The translations under genes were made by a program, and so were the position numbers. A DNA stretch of 54,946 nt from a virus, in the IMG/VR virus record IMGVR_UViG_3300023106_000155, positions 1 through 54,946 of that record, one strand, 5' to 3'. The notes under the pieces were generated by a model. That model worked only from the letters and a program-made list of their open reading frames with translations, ran no database searches and was not told where the DNA came from. The stretch's first letter is position 1. Each line of letters starts with the position of its first letter. This document shows positions 1 through 7,235 of the stretch, in pieces.

Positions 1-33
1 ATGTGTCCCTGGTTCGATCCCTGGAGGTACCAC
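1..33 (+). other. tRNA 3'-end remnant, probable prophage attachment site
   Basis: The first bases read like a tRNA T-arm (CCTGG TTCGATC CCTGG) followed by an acceptor strand ending in AGGTACCA. The T-stem as written has one T-T mismatch, so this could be the phage-side copy of a duplicated 3' end rather than an intact tRNA gene. A terminator and an integrase gene follow directly, which is the classic arrangement for integration into the 3' end of a tRNA gene. The 5' part of the tRNA lies outside the window and the isotype cannot be told. No second copy was seen at the right end. Confidence 0.6.
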
Positions 34-35
34 TT

Positions 36-74
36 AAAGCCTAAAACCTCTCCCAACTTGGTTTTAGGCTTTTT
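36..74 (+). terminator. Rho-independent terminator of the tRNA at the att site
   Basis: A 13-bp perfect stem (AAAGCCTAAAACC / GGTTTTAGGCTTT) with an 11-nt loop is followed by a T-run on the + strand. It would end the transcript of the upstream tRNA and separate it from the integrase gene. Confidence 0.85.
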
Positions 75-144
75 ATTTCAAATCACTTTCGAGACGTGTA
101 GCTACATAAACGACAATGTAATCGGCAATGTAACTACGCACATC

Positions 145-1407
145 ATGAAACAACTTCTTTTTGACTGCTCATACACGGATGTATGGGTGTCGCCACCGAA
201 TTGGAAAACAATCACGGGAAAAGCTGCGCTTAAAAAATCGTGGTACGTCCAATGCAATTTCTTCGACCCTAATTTCAAAGAAAGCCACCCGAAAGGATTT
301 CAATTTAGAAAAAAACTCAACAAATTCAATACATTAGAACTTCGCAAAGCTGCGGTTGAATTGTATCTTGTTGAAATTCCAAAGCTTTTTGAAGAGAAAG
401 GATTCAATCCATTTACCAAGGCCTTCATGATTCCGGAGAATAACCCGGTTATTACTGCCAAACTTAATCCCGAATTGAATTGCGTTGCAGCAATTGAGCT
501 GGCATGGGATAAGATTCTGGAATCGGCCTTAAAAAACAAAGCAAAGAAAAATACAAATCCTTTTCCAGATGTGAAGCAGGCAAAGAACCGGTTCGTAAAA
601 GCGCTAAAGGAACTGCATTTTGATTCGATTGCAATAAAGGACCTGAAGCTTTCAGAGGTCAAGGAGACGTTATCTTATTTGAATCTGCCTGATGCTTCAT
701 ATAACAAGTTTCTTTCGTACATGGCCAAGATATTTACGGAATTGATTGAGTATGGCTGTGTGGAAACAAACCCGTTTAAGTTATTCAAGAAAAAAAGCAT
801 CGTTACCAAGATTAGAGAAGTTCTTCAGGAAGAGGATTTTGCCGATGTCATGGATTTTCTGGAAGAGCATTATTACGAGTTCTACCGATACGGAATGATT
901 TTCCACATGTCCGGAGCCAGAACCACGGAATTATTTTTGGTACAGAAAAAAGATGTCGATTTAAAAAATCAGGAATATAAAGTATTGATTAAAAAAGGTG
1001 ATCAGTATGTTGAAGAAGTAAAAGTCATCATGCTCGATGCTATGCCATTTTGGAGAGAAATAATGAAAGAATGTAAGTCCGAGGAAGATTATCTGTTTAG
1101 CAAAGGACTGAAACCGGGCAAAGTTGCAATTGCTGCGCGACAAATTTCAATCAGATGGAGAAGGCATGTAAAAATAAAATTCAAAACATTATTCAATAGA
1201 GAAATAACCGCTGATTTTTACGCTTTAAAACATCTTTTCCTTGACAAACTGGATTCGAAGCAATATGAAATAAACAATGCTCCAGATAATTTAGCACAGA
1301 CAATGGCCAGCCATAGATCACCAAACATTACCAATCGTGTATATTTGGTCAATAAGAAAAAAAGAGAACGTGATTTTTTGAAAACGATCAAAGTTAGTGC
1401 TAGTTAA
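145..1407 (+). CDS. int: Tyrosine-type site-specific recombinase (phage integrase)
   Basis: Protein of 420 aa that should catalyse integration and excision of the prophage at the adjacent tRNA. An N-terminal core-binding region is followed by a catalytic domain. Arg259 sits in SGARTTEL (first catalytic Arg), H390 in MASHRS, and the probable nucleophile is Y400 in NRVYL, ten residues after H390. The usual HxLRH box is replaced by Y359-A-L-K362-H363, so the second catalytic Arg is Lys. I chose the ATG at 145 because the in-frame ATG at 1 would start inside the tRNA remnant and run through the terminator. It is divergent from the bulk of the phage, and no terminator was seen after it. Confidence 0.92.
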   Translation: MKQLLFDCSYTDVWVSPPNWKTITGKAALKKSWYVQCNFFDPNFKESHPKGFQFRKKLNKFNTLELRKAAVELYLVEIPKLFEEKGFNPFTKAFMIPENNPVITAKLNPELNCVAAIELAWDKILESALKNKAKKNTNPFPDVKQAKNRFVKALKELHFDSIAIKDLKLSEVKETLSYLNLPDASYNKFLSYMAKIFTELIEYGCVETNPFKLFKKKSIVTKIREVLQEEDFADVMDFLEEHYYEFYRYGMIFHMSGARTTELFLVQKKDVDLKNQEYKVLIKKGDQYVEEVKVIMLDAMPFWREIMKECKSEEDYLFSKGLKPGKVAIAARQISIRWRRHVKIKFKTLFNREITADFYALKHLFLDKLDSKQYEINNAPDNLAQTMASHRSPNITNRVYLVNKKKRERDFLKTIKVSAS

Positions 1408-1492
1408 TACAAATGTGTTTCATAAAATAATAGTTAATTAGTAATGATCTCTAAATAGTTATTTATAACTTTAAATGTTAAACTGATAAATT

Positions 1493-1876
1493 ATGTATGC
1501 AATCTGTGAATTCCAGCTGCCTGTCAAACTTCATATTGCAGGAATGGGTATTAATAAAGAAGCGTTGAAAGATATTTCTTTAACGCTTATTTCCTATTTA
1601 AAAAATCGGCAAGCAGTCCTAACAAGCGTAGACCAGCATTTTGGCGATATTGACAATCAAAACGATAATGAAGTAAACCCGCCTCAAGTGGATTGCACTT
1701 TTTTTGAAGTCAGCATTAACTTAGACCAACATCAGCGCGAAGACTGGAGGACATTTGACAATCTAATTTATGATAAGGTGATTGCGGAATTGGAATCAGA
1801 TGATTTATATATTTCGGCATTCTGGAACCGTGGACGTGAAGAGCATATTGCATTCATAAAAGATAATAACAACTGA
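1493..1876 (+). CDS. Hypothetical protein, first gene of a three-gene + strand cassette
   Basis: Acidic 127-aa soluble protein with no signal peptide or membrane segment, not recognised. It is probably an alpha/beta fold, starting with alternating hydrophobic residues (YAICEFQLPVKLHI). Its TGA stop shares one base with the ATG of the next gene (TGATG), so the two are probably translationally coupled. The cassette lies between the integrase and an SOS gene cluster, a common place for accessory (moron) genes. Its size and its ending around a 'VIAELESD' helix loosely resemble the third gene of the cassette, but homology is not shown. Confidence 0.75.
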   Translation: MYAICEFQLPVKLHIAGMGINKEALKDISLTLISYLKNRQAVLTSVDQHFGDIDNQNDNEVNPPQVDCTFFEVSINLDQHQREDWRTFDNLIYDKVIAELESDDLYISAFWNRGREEHIAFIKDNNN

Positions 1877-2343
1877 TGGACTATTACAAAATAAGGCTCA
1901 AACTTTCTAAAAGTATTCTTCCTAAATTTAAGGAAGAAGAGCTTCAATGGTTTGCTGTCAAAAAGCTGGTAAAAGAAGGTAAAGGAGAAATTATTGTGCT
2001 TGAAAAGTCCGATGATGAATTTGACAAACCAGCAGGGCTTCCAGAATTTCCAGAATGGAATATAAAATTAAAGACAGATTTATATTTTGATTTTTCAAAA
2101 CTGCTGACCGATGATGAAGCAAGTGACAGTCAAAAGATATTTGCAAAGCTTTTCGAAGAATTGGAACAAAGCAATGTTTTGGAATATTCTTATGAAAATG
2201 AAAGTGGCAGATTTGAAAGCTGGGCATACTTCGATAATTCTGATTTTGCGGAAGCTGAAATGATTGATAAAAAGAATCCAGGCGATGGAACAAAACAAAC
2301 TCCTGAGCAAATCGATATGTTTAAAAAGAAACGCAAAAAATAA
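1876..2343 (+). CDS. Hypothetical protein, second gene of the three-gene cassette
   Basis: Protein of 155 aa, rich in Lys/Glu/Asp, with a basic tail (FKKKRKK). It is predicted soluble and is not recognised. It contains a region of aromatic residues around WAYFDNSDF. The start codon overlaps the stop of the upstream gene by one base, and the next gene begins 9 bases after its stop, so all three form one operon. No domain can be assigned. Confidence 0.75.
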   Translation: MDYYKIRLKLSKSILPKFKEEELQWFAVKKLVKEGKGEIIVLEKSDDEFDKPAGLPEFPEWNIKLKTDLYFDFSKLLTDDEASDSQKIFAKLFEELEQSNVLEYSYENESGRFESWAYFDNSDFAEAEMIDKKNPGDGTKQTPEQIDMFKKKRKK

Positions 2344-2352
2344 AATAATTTG

Positions 2353-2733
2353 ATGAAAGCACTTGTAGAGATAAAGCTAAACAAATTGATAAGCGACGTT
2401 CGTATTAAACAATTAAATTCCAATGTATATGAAGATGTAATTGATACGCTGCTGGAAGATGATGGCTATACTCTTCTCCTTGTCTCAAAATTTGTAGCCT
2501 CTCAAGCACATGTGAAAAATTTTACTGCCAGCAATATGCCAAATGTCACTTTCGTGTCATTAGTTATAGAATTGCAAGAAGAACAAATTTTAAATTTTGA
2601 AAGCTATGAAAATGTAATTTTAGGCAAAGTTCTTGACGAACTAGGAACAAAATATTTACAGATTATTGATTTGCCCGGCGAAGACGATGACAACTTTTTA
2701 TTTTTCGGATCCGACTTTGAAATCGACAACTAG
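2353..2733 (+). CDS. Hypothetical protein, third gene of the three-gene cassette
   Basis: Protein of 126 aa counted from the ATG at 2353; an in-frame TTG lies one codon earlier at 2350. It is acidic and ends in a cluster of Asp/Glu/Phe (GEDDDNFLFF). Like the first gene it has a strand-rich N-terminus and a helix 'VILGKVLDELG', so the two may be distant paralogues; I could not confirm this by eye. It is convergent with the SRAP gene, and the two stop codons overlap by 4 bp (CTAG), leaving no room for a terminator between them. Confidence 0.72.
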   Translation: MKALVEIKLNKLISDVRIKQLNSNVYEDVIDTLLEDDGYTLLLVSKFVASQAHVKNFTASNMPNVTFVSLVIELQEEQILNFESYENVILGKVLDELGTKYLQIIDLPGEDDDNFLFFGSDFEIDN

Positions 2734-3371
2734 AACAACTGCAAAGGCATTTTGTCAACTGGTTCTGCAATCAGTTCAACTTCGCTTCTGTTGTGGTAAA
2801 TTTCCATAGGTTCTCCTTTCAGCCAAAGTTCTTCTTCTTGTTTTCGCAATACAACCGGCATTCTTTTTTTGCTGTTGTGGATTTCTGTCATTAACTCATT
2901 TGCGTCGGTAGTAAGAATGGTATAAGTCAAATTTATATTTCCACTTGAATCCGTATTTTCATTGAATAATCCCGCAAATGCAAAAGGCTCATTATCCTTT
3001 GTATAAATGCGATGCTTTATTTTTTCTTTTCCTACATGCTTCCATTCAAAAAAAGAAGTTGCCAGCACAAGGCATCTGTTGTCCAGCGAATGCTTGAATG
3101 AATTCTTTGTTTCTAAGGTTTCTATTTTAGCGTTTAGCGTATTTGATTTCTTCCAAAACTCTTTTGCATTGTCCTTTGCAAAAAAAGGCACAAGTCCCCA
3201 TTGCGCATTCACAATTATGCCAGATTCTTTATTTGATATTATCGGAGTTGCCGGATGCGTAAATCCGTTATACTCTTCTGAGATCATAAAATTTTCAGGG
3301 TCTTCCATCATTGCCTTGAACAATTTTTCAAGCTTTTTCAATGAGGCCATTTGTTGAAAATAGTAGCACAT
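2730..3371 (-). CDS. SRAP-domain protein (HMCES/YedK family, abasic-site crosslinking)
   Basis: Protein of 213 aa. The family shields abasic sites in single-stranded DNA by forming a covalent adduct with Cys2. Cys2 (MCYYF) is present, which also fixes the start codon. The other family signatures are visible: N in NTLNAKIETL, E in SFFEWKH, and H in IHNSKKRMPVVL. It follows the umuDC-like genes by 27 bases in the same orientation, so it probably belongs to the same damage-response unit. The length is normal for bacterial SRAP proteins. Confidence 0.93.
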   Translation of the reverse strand: MCYYFQQMASLKKLEKLFKAMMEDPENFMISEEYNGFTHPATPIISNKESGIIVNAQWGLVPFFAKDNAKEFWKKSNTLNAKIETLETKNSFKHSLDNRCLVLATSFFEWKHVGKEKIKHRIYTKDNEPFAFAGLFNENTDSSGNINLTYTILTTDANELMTEIHNSKKRMPVVLRKQEEELWLKGEPMEIYHNRSEVELIAEPVDKMPLQLF

Positions 3372-3398
3372 AATTCTTTTTTACTTAAAGATAAGAAA

Positions 3399-4658
3399 CT
3401 ATCTGCAATTGACAACAATCAGATCGCTCCAGCGTGTAGTATAGGACGGCGATAATCTTTCACGGCGCATTTTCCATTTTCTTTTCAAGCTTTGGCTTCC
3501 AAGCCTAATTTTGGTGTTTCCGATTTTGCGGTTCAATTTATCGATAACTTTTAAAACGTCTTGGTGTTTTGGATTTTCACCGCCAAATATTTTCATTTGG
3601 TAGCTGTCGGCTGGCGTAATCGTGCTGACAATTACCCCAGCTTTTTTATAGTCGATTCCTTCATAAAAAATCATATCGAGTGCAAGAATTGCCAGGCGGT
3701 TGATTTCAAAGGTTGAATTAGTTGGAAAATCTGTCTTGATTCTTATGTTTCTGTAATACTGCGGCAAATCTTGCCTAAAAGGATTTGACATTAAGAAAAC
3801 ATCAATCGCATTGGTGTGCAGTTTGTCTTTTCGTAATTTTTCTGCAACGGTTCCGGCATAGGTTGAAATCCTTTCCCGCAAATCTTTTTTATCCTTTAGC
3901 ATATTTTCAAAGCTGCGGGTGCATGCGATGTTCTGCTTTGGCTTAATTTCCTCAAAATCGATTGAACTAATTCCCATCAAATCATGTTTGAGGCGAAGTC
4001 CTACTACTGTCATGTTTTTACGAACCCAGTCATCATTCATTTGGCTGAATTTGTAGGCATCTGTAATATTTAACGCCATAAGCCTTTTGGCGTGCTGTCT
4101 TCCAATTCCCCAAACATCGCCAATCTTGGTCCACTTCAAAGCCTTGATTCTTTTTTCATCACTATCGATAACGTATGCATTGCCGGTACGGTCAGGAAAT
4201 TTCTTTGCAATCTTATTTGCAATTTTTGCAAGTGCTTTTGTCGGGGCAATTCCAACAGAAACGGGAATCCCTGTGCATTTCAAAACTCGTTTGTGTATAG
4301 CCTTTCCGTGTTGGTGCAAGTCCCAATTTTCAAAACCTATGAATTTCAGAAAGGCTTCATCGATGGAATAAACTTCCAAATCGGGTGTGAATTCTGCAAG
4401 CGTGGACATTACACGCTTTGACATATCGCCATAAAGCGCATAATTGGAAGAAAACACGTGAACATTGTTTTTTTCAAAAACATCTTTAAACTGGTGCGCC
4501 GGAGCGCCCATCGGACAAAAAGGCTTGCACTCATTTGAACGTGCAATAACACATCCGTCATTGTTTGACAGTATGGCGATTGGCTTTCCATTAAGCGATG
4601 GATCAAACACACGCTGGCAGGAAGCATAAAAATTATTACAATCTACAAGGCCAAACAT
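3399..4658 (-). CDS. umuC: Y-family translesion DNA polymerase (UmuC-like)
   Basis: Protein of 419 aa. The N-terminal catalytic core opens with FGLVDCNNFYASCQ (metal-binding Asp6), and the YSIDEAF motif near residue 100 supplies the second carboxylate pair. Helix-hairpin-helix and little-finger regions follow (WGIGRQHAKRL). Length and sequence fit UmuC subunits of polymerase V. I use ATG 4658 rather than the GTG one codon earlier, because this ATG overlaps the umuD stop by one base (TGATG), implying coupled translation with its partner. Expected role: error-prone bypass of lesions during phage or host SOS. Confidence 0.93.
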   Translation of the reverse strand: MFGLVDCNNFYASCQRVFDPSLNGKPIAILSNNDGCVIARSNECKPFCPMGAPAHQFKDVFEKNNVHVFSSNYALYGDMSKRVMSTLAEFTPDLEVYSIDEAFLKFIGFENWDLHQHGKAIHKRVLKCTGIPVSVGIAPTKALAKIANKIAKKFPDRTGNAYVIDSDEKRIKALKWTKIGDVWGIGRQHAKRLMALNITDAYKFSQMNDDWVRKNMTVVGLRLKHDLMGISSIDFEEIKPKQNIACTRSFENMLKDKKDLRERISTYAGTVAEKLRKDKLHTNAIDVFLMSNPFRQDLPQYYRNIRIKTDFPTNSTFEINRLAILALDMIFYEGIDYKKAGVIVSTITPADSYQMKIFGGENPKHQDVLKVIDKLNRKIGNTKIRLGSQSLKRKWKMRRERLSPSYTTRWSDLIVVNCR

Positions 4659-5110
4659 CACCTGAAGGATTTAATGACGTTGATCACAATTCCCCAGATA
4701 AGAAGTTCATTTTCAGAGGTAACTTTTATAGGAGCATAAGCCTCATTTTCGGCAACCAACCAAACTATATCTTTTTCAATCAGAATTGTCTTAACGGTAA
4801 ATTCTCCGTCCAAATAACAGACAGCAATATCTCCATTTTTCGGCTCAAGTGATTTGTCTATGACCATGATATCGCCATTGCAGATGCCTACGTCTTTCAT
4901 CGAGTTGCCTTTGACTTTGGCGTAAAAAGTTGCGCTGGGATGCTTGATGAAAGTTGCATTGAAATCTAGTTCATTTTCAAGGAAGTCATCAGCAGGAGAA
5001 GGAAAACCAGCTGAAACACCGCCATCAAAAAAAGGAAGGCTCAGTGCAGTCCCTGTATTTGCTGTAAAAAACTCTAAAGTTTCGCTGTCGTGCAATCTGA
5101 TCACTTTCAT
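4658..5110 (-). CDS. umuD: UmuD-like S24 peptidase, partner of the Y-family polymerase
   Basis: Protein of 150 aa with a self-cleavage site A34-G35 (VSAGFPSP), catalytic Ser70 (KGNSMKD) and Lys107 (FTVKTI). There is no HTH domain, so it is UmuD-like rather than LexA-like. In the family, RecA filaments stimulate self-cleavage to UmuD', which then activates UmuC. It is first in the operon and directly upstream of umuC. A -7-like element (TAGCTTTG on the minus strand, 5132-5139) lies 22 bases upstream of the start. Confidence 0.93.
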   Translation of the reverse strand: MKVIRLHDSETLEFFTANTGTALSLPFFDGGVSAGFPSPADDFLENELDFNATFIKHPSATFYAKVKGNSMKDVGICNGDIMVIDKSLEPKNGDIAVCYLDGEFTVKTILIEKDIVWLVAENEAYAPIKVTSENELLIWGIVINVIKSFR

Positions 5111-5131
5111 AGTTCTGCATTTTATGGACTA

Positions 5132-5202
5132 CAAAGCTATGACTGAATTTTATAAATTAAATATTAAAGTTTTCAGATTAACATTTGATGTAAGATTGTA
5201 CA
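5132..5202 (-). promoter_or_regulatory. Probable promoter of the umuDC-SRAP operon with a possible operator
   Basis: On the minus strand, TAGCTTTG at 5139-5132 matches the Bacteroidota -7 consensus TAnnTTTG. The -33 region is poor. Further upstream, TGTAAGATTGTACA (5189-5202) has TGTA/TACA arms around a 6-nt centre and could be an SOS-type or other operator. No second copy was found in the window, so the operator is a guess. Confidence 0.4.
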
Positions 5203-5210
5203 CATAAAAA

Positions 5211-5230
5211 AAGCGCCGAGATTGGCGCTT
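5211..5230 (-). terminator. Terminator of the 47-aa and HTH gene unit
   Basis: Perfect 7-bp stem AAGCGCC / GGCGCTT with a 6-nt loop. On the minus strand it is followed by a T-run (A-run at 5206-5212 on the + strand). It begins at the stop codon of the 47-aa gene and insulates it from umuD. Confidence 0.8.
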
Positions 5231-5372
5231 AAATATTTATAAATTCACTAGATGGAGCATAATATTCCCGTCCATCATCTAATTTTATTATTGTAGTTAA
5301 TGGCCTTCCTGTAGGCTGAACTTCTTTTACGAAAACACCTTGGTGTCCTGTCAATTTATGTTTTAGTCTCAT
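5229..5372 (-). CDS. Small hypothetical protein (47 aa)
   Basis: Reads MRLKHKLTGHQGVFVKEV..., rich in strands, with a Gly/Arg/Tyr-rich C-terminal half (DDGREYYAPSSEF). Its start overlaps the 3' end of the upstream HTH gene by 17 bases, and a strong terminator begins at its stop codon. Both points argue that it is a real coding unit. The short basic N-terminus followed by a beta-like segment suggests a small SH3/KOW-like nucleic-acid-binding fold, but this is inference only. Confidence 0.6.
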   Translation of the reverse strand: MRLKHKLTGHQGVFVKEVQPTGRPLTTIIKLDDGREYYAPSSEFINI

Positions 5373-5562
5373 ATTCTTTTGCTTTATTAAAAATAAAACT
5401 TTTTAGATCATCTAGATTCTTTTGATTGAACGTATGCCTTTCGGAATTGTCATTTTTCTTATTCCTGAATGTTGCATAAGTCACACCCATAGCCTCAGCA
5501 GCTTTAATTCCAGACATTCCAAAAGCATCCAATATTTTAAGTATTTCTTCTTTTGGTTCCAT
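5356..5562 (-). CDS. Small helix-turn-helix protein
   Basis: Protein of 68 aa with a helix-turn-helix-like segment, ILDAFGMSGIKAAEAMGVTYATFR: a typical A-x-x-M-G-V turn followed by a recognition helix with Thr/Arg/Asn. The tail (NLDDLKSFIFNKAKEYE) may be a dimerisation helix. It could be a Cro-like or accessory transcriptional regulator, and is one of few candidates for a protein binding the operator palindromes described here. It overlaps the following 47-aa gene. Confidence 0.7.
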   Translation of the reverse strand: MEPKEEILKILDAFGMSGIKAAEAMGVTYATFRNKKNDNSERHTFNQKNLDDLKSFIFNKAKEYETKT

Positions 5563-5564
5563 AT

Positions 5565-5879
5565 TTAAATATTATTTTCATCCCATCTAAAAAATTCACT
5601 CAGATACTTCCAAGCACCTTTCAAAATAGCATCTTCGTTGTGTTCAAACTGATCGCAATTGTTTTGCACGAAAACACCAAACCAATTTTCACCTTCATAT
5701 TCAAATCGATCTTGTTTTCCAGTAAACTGAAAATCCCCGAATTCATCAACATTTATAAATTCAATTAGTGATAAGCTTGGACGGTGGTAAATCCAAATCC
5801 TGTCATCATTCTGCGTACCATCTTCAATAGCAATCTGGCACATTAGATAATTTGGCTGTTCGAAGTTAAATTTTTCCAT
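5565..5879 (-). CDS. Hypothetical phage protein (104 aa)
   Basis: Acidic soluble protein of 104 aa with many aromatic residues (WIYHRPSLSLIEF, WKYLSEFFRW), not recognised. It ends 2 bases before the start of the HTH gene, so the 5229-5879 genes form one minus-strand unit. No signal peptide, membrane segment or metal motif is visible. Confidence 0.65.
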   Translation of the reverse strand: MEKFNFEQPNYLMCQIAIEDGTQNDDRIWIYHRPSLSLIEFINVDEFGDFQFTGKQDRFEYEGENWFGVFVQNNCDQFEHNEDAILKGAWKYLSEFFRWDENNI

Positions 5880-5932
5880 ATATTTGTTTTGAATTTAATT
5901 GTTTCAATTAAGTTTCGTTTCTACAAAACGTT

Positions 5933-5955
5933 AAGCCTCTCTTTTCGAGAGGCTT
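5933..5955. terminator. Hairpin after the 102-aa gene
   Basis: Perfect 9-bp stem AAGCCTCTC / GAGAGGCTT with a 5-nt loop. The T-run is on the + strand (5954-5959), while the neighbouring gene is read on the minus strand, where the hairpin is preceded by an A-run and followed by only a weak T-rich stretch. It may act mainly against + strand transcription or as an mRNA 3'-end structure. Confidence 0.6.
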
Positions 5956-5961
5956 TTTTGT

Positions 5962-6270
5962 CTATAATTCATCGCTGATTTTATCTTCAGCATAAGGTTG
6001 ACCAAGTTCATAAGTGTAAACATCATCGATATATCTTTCAGTTCCATTTTCAATTTCTTCAACTGAAAGCAGGATATCATTTTTATCTGAATCATACCAA
6101 CCTTCACTTTCAACGAAAATTTCACCGGCTGAACTTTCGGAAATTTCTTCATGTCGCTGTTTGGCAAAAATCTGTTTTGCTTCCTCAAAACTGTAAGCCA
6201 GAACATGTCTTACTAAATTAAATTGACCACCTTGTCTTTTTTTGTAAACTGGGAATTCACTTGGATTCAT
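5962..6270 (-). CDS. Hypothetical protein (102 aa) under a palindromic operator
   Basis: Very acidic 102-aa protein (SYSFEEAKQIFAKQ..., DKNDILLSVEEIENG), predicted soluble and not recognised. The N-terminal half (VRHVLAYSFEEAKQIFAKQ) resembles a short alpha/beta unit seen in many small Bacteroidota phage proteins. It has its own promoter, in which the 20-bp palindrome at 6319-6338 lies between the -33 and -7 positions. The same arrangement occurs upstream of the gene at 29209. Confidence 0.7.
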   Translation of the reverse strand: MNPSEFPVYKKRQGGQFNLVRHVLAYSFEEAKQIFAKQRHEEISESSAGEIFVESEGWYDSDKNDILLSVEEIENGTERYIDDVYTYELGQPYAEDKISDEL

Positions 6271-6311
6271 AATTTTAAAATTTAATTATTATTTGTTTCA
6301 TTTCTACACTG

Positions 6312-6342
6312 CGAATATACGTTACTTTTTTGTAACGTAAAA
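6312..6342 (-). promoter_or_regulatory. Class C promoter/operator upstream of the 102-aa gene
   Basis: Minus-strand -7 element TATATTCG (6319-6312) is preceded by the perfect palindrome ACGTTACTTTTTTGTAACGT (6319-6338), which fills the 19-bp spacer. The -33 region is TTTT. The palindrome differs at a single central base from the one at 29150-29169, and its position relative to the -7 element is identical there. Confidence 0.7.
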
Positions 6343-6375
6343 ATAAATATAAAACTTTAACATTTTTGCATAAAA

Positions 6376-6405
6376 AAACTGCATTCAGTAATCTGAATAC
6401 AGTTT
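6376..6405 (-). terminator. Rho-independent terminator downstream of the lysis operon
   Basis: Two 6-bp stem segments (AAACTG and ATTCAG with their complements) are separated by one mismatch and closed by a TAAT loop. A T-run follows on the minus strand (A-run 6372-6378). It is a second backstop behind the hairpin at 6488-6508. Confidence 0.75.
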
Positions 6406-6487
6406 AGAAACACTTTCGTGTCGGTCCAAAAATACTATTCTTGGAGATGGTAATTATCTCTTGAAAAGAAAAATCTTTTATAAAAAA

Positions 6488-6508
6488 AAGAGGACGTGCG
6501 ATCCTCTT
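6488..6508. terminator. Bidirectional terminator
   Basis: Stem AAGAGGA / TCCTCTT with a 7-nt loop, flanked by T-runs in both directions. On the minus strand it would end transcripts of the lysis genes and of the small RNA candidate just upstream. Confidence 0.8.
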
Positions 6509-6570
6509 TTTTGTGGTGAATCAATCCTCAAGGATTCATCTTTAGCAGTAAACCCCACTTGGAACTGCTC
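6488..6570 (-). ncRNA. Candidate small RNA, about 80 nt
   Basis: The 6510-6636 stretch has no open reading frame of note but is structured. A -7 element TATATTTG lies on the minus strand at 6582-6575. It is followed by an AGCAGT...ACTGCT hairpin, then a TGAATC...GATTCA hairpin with an overlapping alternative AATCC/GGATT pairing, and then the terminator at 6488-6508. Promoter, hairpins and terminator in this order fit a small RNA or the structured 3' UTR of the lysis operon. The -33 region is weak and no known family was recognised. Confidence 0.4.
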
Positions 6571-6636
6571 GATGCAAATATATTCAGTTAAATTTAGGAA
6601 TATTTATACCATTGAAGTATTATCTTATACCATTAA

Positions 6637-7230
6637 CTATACAGGAGATATCCTGCGATATCTCCACCACAAATATAATCCTAACGGTATAACCAACAAT
6701 AAAAGCCACCAAAAAGAGAAACCTCTTTGTGCATCAGTTTCTTTATTTGAAGTTTCAGAACTCGTCTCATCTTCTCTTTTATAATTCAGATTTTGATTAA
6801 AATCAAATAGATCCTTTGTTCTAGAATTATCAGTGAATAATGATTTATCATTAAGATTTGATTTTTCTTCAGAAACAGTATTATCGGTTTTTTTTCCGTT
6901 GTTGACTTTTGCGTTTTCCCATTTTGTAGTCGTTTTATTTCCTTCTATAACGACTTCTTTTGTCATTGGCTTTGTGGGATCAATAGGCTCAAGATTTTCA
7001 TTTTCTTCAACTACATTATTTTCAACTTTCTTTTCATTTTCAGCAACGATATCCGTTTGATTATGAATGTCGTTTTGAACGTCCTTTTCTATTACGGCCG
7101 TAGTTTTTGCTGAAGTTTCAATATTTGTTTCAGATTTATTTTCTGTTTTTGACTTTGAAGACTTTCTGGATCCGCAGGATGTTCCCGACAATAATGTCGC
7201 GAACATCAAAAATAAAATAACATTTTTCAT
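6637..7230 (-). CDS. Lipoprotein with C-terminal membrane helix, candidate unimolecular spanin
   Basis: Protein of 197 aa. It has an N-terminal lipoprotein-type signal (MKNVILFLMFATLLSGTSC, relaxed lipobox with Cys19). A long, charged Lys/Glu/Asn-rich periplasmic stretch follows, and one strong membrane helix lies near the C-terminus (WWLLLLVIPLGLYLWW) with a basic RYRR end. This is the topology of u-spanins, which link outer and inner membrane and complete lysis in Gram-negative hosts. It sits directly after the endolysin, where spanins belong. I start at ATG 7230; an in-frame TTG at 7239 overlaps the endolysin stop. A GGAGATATC hairpin lies in the last codons. Confidence 0.7.
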   Translation of the reverse strand: MKNVILFLMFATLLSGTSCGSRKSSKSKTENKSETNIETSAKTTAVIEKDVQNDIHNQTDIVAENEKKVENNVVEENENLEPIDPTKPMTKEVVIEGNKTTTKWENAKVNNGKKTDNTVSEEKSNLNDKSLFTDNSRTKDLFDFNQNLNYKREDETSSETSNKETDAQRGFSFWWLLLLVIPLGLYLWWRYRRISPV

Positions 7231-7235
7231 AATTA

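Noticed and set aside
1-144. In-frame extension of the integrase to an ATG at base 1
   Set aside because: It would translate the tRNA 3' end and the terminator hairpin; the ATG at 145 gives a normal integrase start.
4598-4852. Several + strand ORFs (4087-4371, 4092-4421, 4598-4852, 4944-5207) in the SOS region
   Set aside because: All are antisense to umuC or umuD and show no family features.
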